A stretch of DNA of 64,000 bases from NCBI GenBank assembly GCA_963971425.1, contig OZ020523.1, positions 20,937,105 through 21,001,104 of the forward strand. The letters are read 5' to 3'. Below the pieces are notes generated by a model that was not told the origin of the DNA, did not search any database, and saw only the letters and a list, made by a program, of their open reading frames with translations. Position 1 is the stretch's first letter. Each line of letters starts with the position of its first letter. Both the position numbers and the translations under genes were made by a program. Origin of the DNA: Bryoerythrophyllum caledonicum. Its lineage: Eukaryota > Streptophyta > Bryopsida > Pottiales > Pottiaceae. Shown one piece after another: positions 61,334 to 64,000 of the stretch.

Positions 61334-63313
61334 ATGGAGTCGCCGTTCCGGAGAACAGTGCTGGAGGGCAAGGTGGCACTGATCACGGGTGGAGGCTCCG
61401 GGATATGCCTTGAGATCGCCACCCAGTTCGGCCTCCATGGCGCCGGCGTTGCCATCATGGGGCGCCGGAAACATGTGCTCGACGCAGCTGTGGCGTCGTT
61501 GCAGCGCCTCGGCATCAAGGTGTGGTTCGTTCTCTCCTGAAATGGGCAGCCAGCTTCTGTAAACCCACCTACTTTCACCTAAGTTCAAGGAACTGAAGTG
61601 TGTGCTGTTATCGTAAACATGAATGAGGCTAAGGAAAAGGTGAGCTTGCAGGTGGCATATGATAGATGTTCATGAAGAGTTTGGGAGTTTGGTTGTGAGT
61701 TTGGTTGGTGGTTCCCATTTGGTAAGATTACACTACATTCTTGGTATGCACATCTAGTGACATTTGCACTTGAAGCTCCTGATTCTCACTGCTTAGCTCT
61801 TTAGCTTTACTGATATCTCAACTTGGTGGGAAAGCGGATGAGTTTACAAATGACTGTAATGTGTTGCAACTTTACCATAGTCACTATTCTACGGATGTAA
61901 TCACAAGATATTTAGACAAAAAGACACGCCAGCTCCAGAAGGGACAGGAGTTTTTCTTATTATTATTATTACGAACAGGAGCTGATTTTCCTTTGTTTGG
62001 TTCTAACCCTAATCTGCATTGGGCCGACATACTAGATTTTCTGAGAACAATGCGTTGTTTGATTTTGGTTAAAACTGGTTATGTCTGAACAAGGTGATGT
62101 TGGGAGGTGGTGCAATTGGTGATTTGTGTTGAGGTTTCTGTGCAGGCTATGGGCGTGCAAGGGGATGTGCGGAAGAAAGAAGATGCCAGCCGTGTTGTGG
62201 AGGCGGTGATGAATGAAATGGGCAGACTTGACATTCTCGTAAACGGTGCTGCTGGCAATTTTCTCGTTTCGCCTGAAGACCTCTCTCCCAACGGCTTCAA
62301 GACTGGTAACGCTCCTGAATATGTATTGCTTTTTTTAACAGCTTGTGACGAATTTGAACTGTTTTGTAAGTTAGAGAAGCGTTGGAAACTGTTGCAGTTA
62401 TGGACATCGACACACTTGGGACGTTCACAATGTGTCACGCCGCTGTAAAATATCTGAAACAGGGTGGTAAAGGGAAAGGCCCATCCGAAGGTGGTGGAGT
62501 CATTATCAGCATCAGTGCCACATTGCATTACTCAGCGAGTTGGTATCAAATTCACGTTTCCGCTGCTAAGGTACCGCTCGTGTTTCTTAGTAAGAATGGG
62601 TCTTAGAACATGGTTTTCTTCATTGTAATTTTATCCCTGTCCACTTCTTTAATTTACGCGTTTATGAGTTTTTTATGTACCAATATATGGAGGTTGTTCT
62701 TGCAGGCAGCAATTGACAGTCTAACAAGAAGTCTTGCTCTGGAGTGGGGCACAGATTATGGTATCCGATGTAACGCCATTGCTCCAGGTCCAATAGCTGA
62801 AACCCCAGGCACTTACAAGCTGGTTCCTGAGGAAACTGGGATTACGTCAGGACAGACCCTTTTGGAAAAATGGGGAGAAACGTGGGACGTTGCCATGACT
62901 GCCATCTTTCTTGCAGCTGAAACAGGTACATACACAATCCTACGTATTCATTAGTTCCCTTCAAGCTCTTTTGTGGCAAAACTCCTAATTATCACTATAC
63001 TCTACTTAGTACCACTACAGAAGTGTGGCTTCCGCCTGGTCACAAACCACGTCTGAATTCAGTGTTTGCACTTGCGTTGTGTTTCATTCCTAGATCACAA
63101 GAATATTATGTTTCAATAGGTGTCGTACGTGATGTTTTACGGGAGAAATCATGATCTGTGGCAGGGAAATACATCAATGGTGCAGTGCTTCCGGTGGATG
63201 GAGGGCAATGGTTGTGGAAACCACGACTCATTTCCAAGGAACAATTGCGTCAATTCAGTCGTGTAGTCGAACAGAGATCAAGAACAGTGAAGCTGCCGAA
63301 CAGCAAACTTTGA
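61334..63313 (+). CDS. SDRB: Peroxisomal 2,4-dienoyl-CoA reductase-like SDR (SDRb)
   Basis: Five exons (61334-61519, 62146-62305, 62398-62570, 62706-62925, 63165-63313) join to 295 residues ending in SKL, a peroxisomal targeting signal. The family reduces 2,4-dienoyl-CoA with NADPH during beta-oxidation of unsaturated fatty acids. Seen: a Rossmann start KVALITGGGSGI, GDVRKKEDA, DILVNGAAGNFL, ISISATLHYSASWYQIHVSAAKAA, NAIAPGPIAETPG and INGAVLPVDGGQWLW. As in this branch, the usual SDR YxxxK is not at the standard place. The third Gly of the dinucleotide-binding TGxxxGxG is Cys (TGC at about 61403), a one-base change from GGC, which may impair NADPH binding. Length is normal for the family. Confidence 0.92.
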
Positions 63314-64000
63314 ACTCGTTTGCGATCTCGGTCTGCCTTGTGGGCTTATGAGTTTGAAGAGGCCTGCCTGTGAAAGATAAGTACTCCAGACCCTGCAGAG
63401 GTTAGTGTCCAACTAATATGTTCGCTATTATGCAAACAGGCCCTCGCTGAGGTCCGATGGAAATAACGTCTTCCGGCACTCCCGTGGCTCATAATCAAGG
63501 GCTGCTTGCACATTACCCAGTCCACTTTTATATGACACAAATATACTTGTAACGCCAGGCTAGCTAGGTCGGGGGCTTCTTGTATTAGAGTGACGTCAAC
63601 AGCTTCTGTAAGGATATGGAAACTACATTTGCAACAAGCACCTACTTCAAATGAAAGTTATGTAATGCACATCCACATACAATTTAATGTATCTCGTCAA
63701 GTGCGATACTGGAGTCATAAAACTGGAAAAAATCATTATGATATGCCAATGTGGAAAAAATTGAAGAATCGGTGTTTGGGCTGGAGATGTTCTTATGAAG
63801 ATATGCTCCTGCGCGAGAAACACCACCATAATTTGTACTTCATCGATTGAAGGTTTGAAGCTTTCACTACATCAGCACCATAGCTCCTCTCTACATGGCT
63901 CAAAGGAATCACGCTACCCAATAAAGGACAATCAATGTTTCGTTCAACTACAATCGGTGTCTAAATTGTAACTCCCAGTCCATGAATACCTCCAACCCGA
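63314..64000. other. 3' flank of SDRb, no gene seen
   Basis: Probable 3' UTR followed by intergenic sequence. Short open frames show no recognisable protein. Confidence 0.5.

Noticed and set aside
1..64000. CRISPR arrays, bacterial operons or viral integration
   Set aside because: Intron-containing plant genes throughout. No regularly spaced direct repeats, and the 2A motif lies in an ordinary LINE rather than in a virus.

Overview
This window is nuclear DNA of a streptophyte, most likely a seed-free land plant. The evidence is GC-rich exons with GT-AG introns in very AT-rich intergenic DNA, plus plant-type plastid and peroxisomal genes: a PYD1-type dihydropyrimidine dehydrogenase, a plastid ClpS adaptor, a peroxisomal SDRb-type reductase ending in SKL, an apyrase-like protein with membrane anchors at both ends, and an ankyrin-PGG membrane protein. 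The species cannot be named from sequence alone. No LTR retrotransposon was seen.

Layout. 1-2453 is AT-rich duplicated DNA (copy A). 2454-16313 is a Tc1-type DNA transposon flanked by TA, and a 12.3 kb LINE (2983-15280) has inserted inside its transposase gene with a perfect 12-bp target-site duplication. Copy A resumes at 16314-17757 and carries the promoter and first two exons of the apyrase gene. PYD1 follows (18101-20759), intact except for one in-frame TGA. 20760-33000 is gene-poor DNA built of small repeats: two full copies of a 953-bp TTAA-flanked element (one holding a 438-bp MITE) and several SINE-like modules. The ankyrin-PGG gene spans 33033-39255, and its last codons lie in another TTAA-flanked element. 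39796-44029 is AT-rich with a TA-flanked MITE.

44030-46638 is the second copy (B) of the duplicated DNA. It preserves the empty site of the Tc1 insertion. Copy B is itself split by a 9.2 kb CACTA-like element (about 46643-55883) with a gutted transposase. That element holds a SINE-like copy, a piece of the 953-bp repeat and an internally deleted minus-strand relative of the big LINE. Copy B continues into the complete apyrase-like gene (56341-58667), then ClpS (minus, 59158-59918) and the SDRb-like gene (61334-63313).

The most notable system is the LINE. It has an ORF1, a virus-like 2A (ribosome-skipping) motif, an APE endonuclease, a reverse transcriptase, an RNase H and a C-terminal domain resembling a restriction-like endonuclease, all in an extremely G-poor, A/C-rich sense strand. 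This copy is dead (nonsense codons, frameshifts, two tandem duplications, Asp-to-Asn changes at the RT and RNase H active sites). The deleted second copy keeps the 2A region, so 2A appears to be a family trait.
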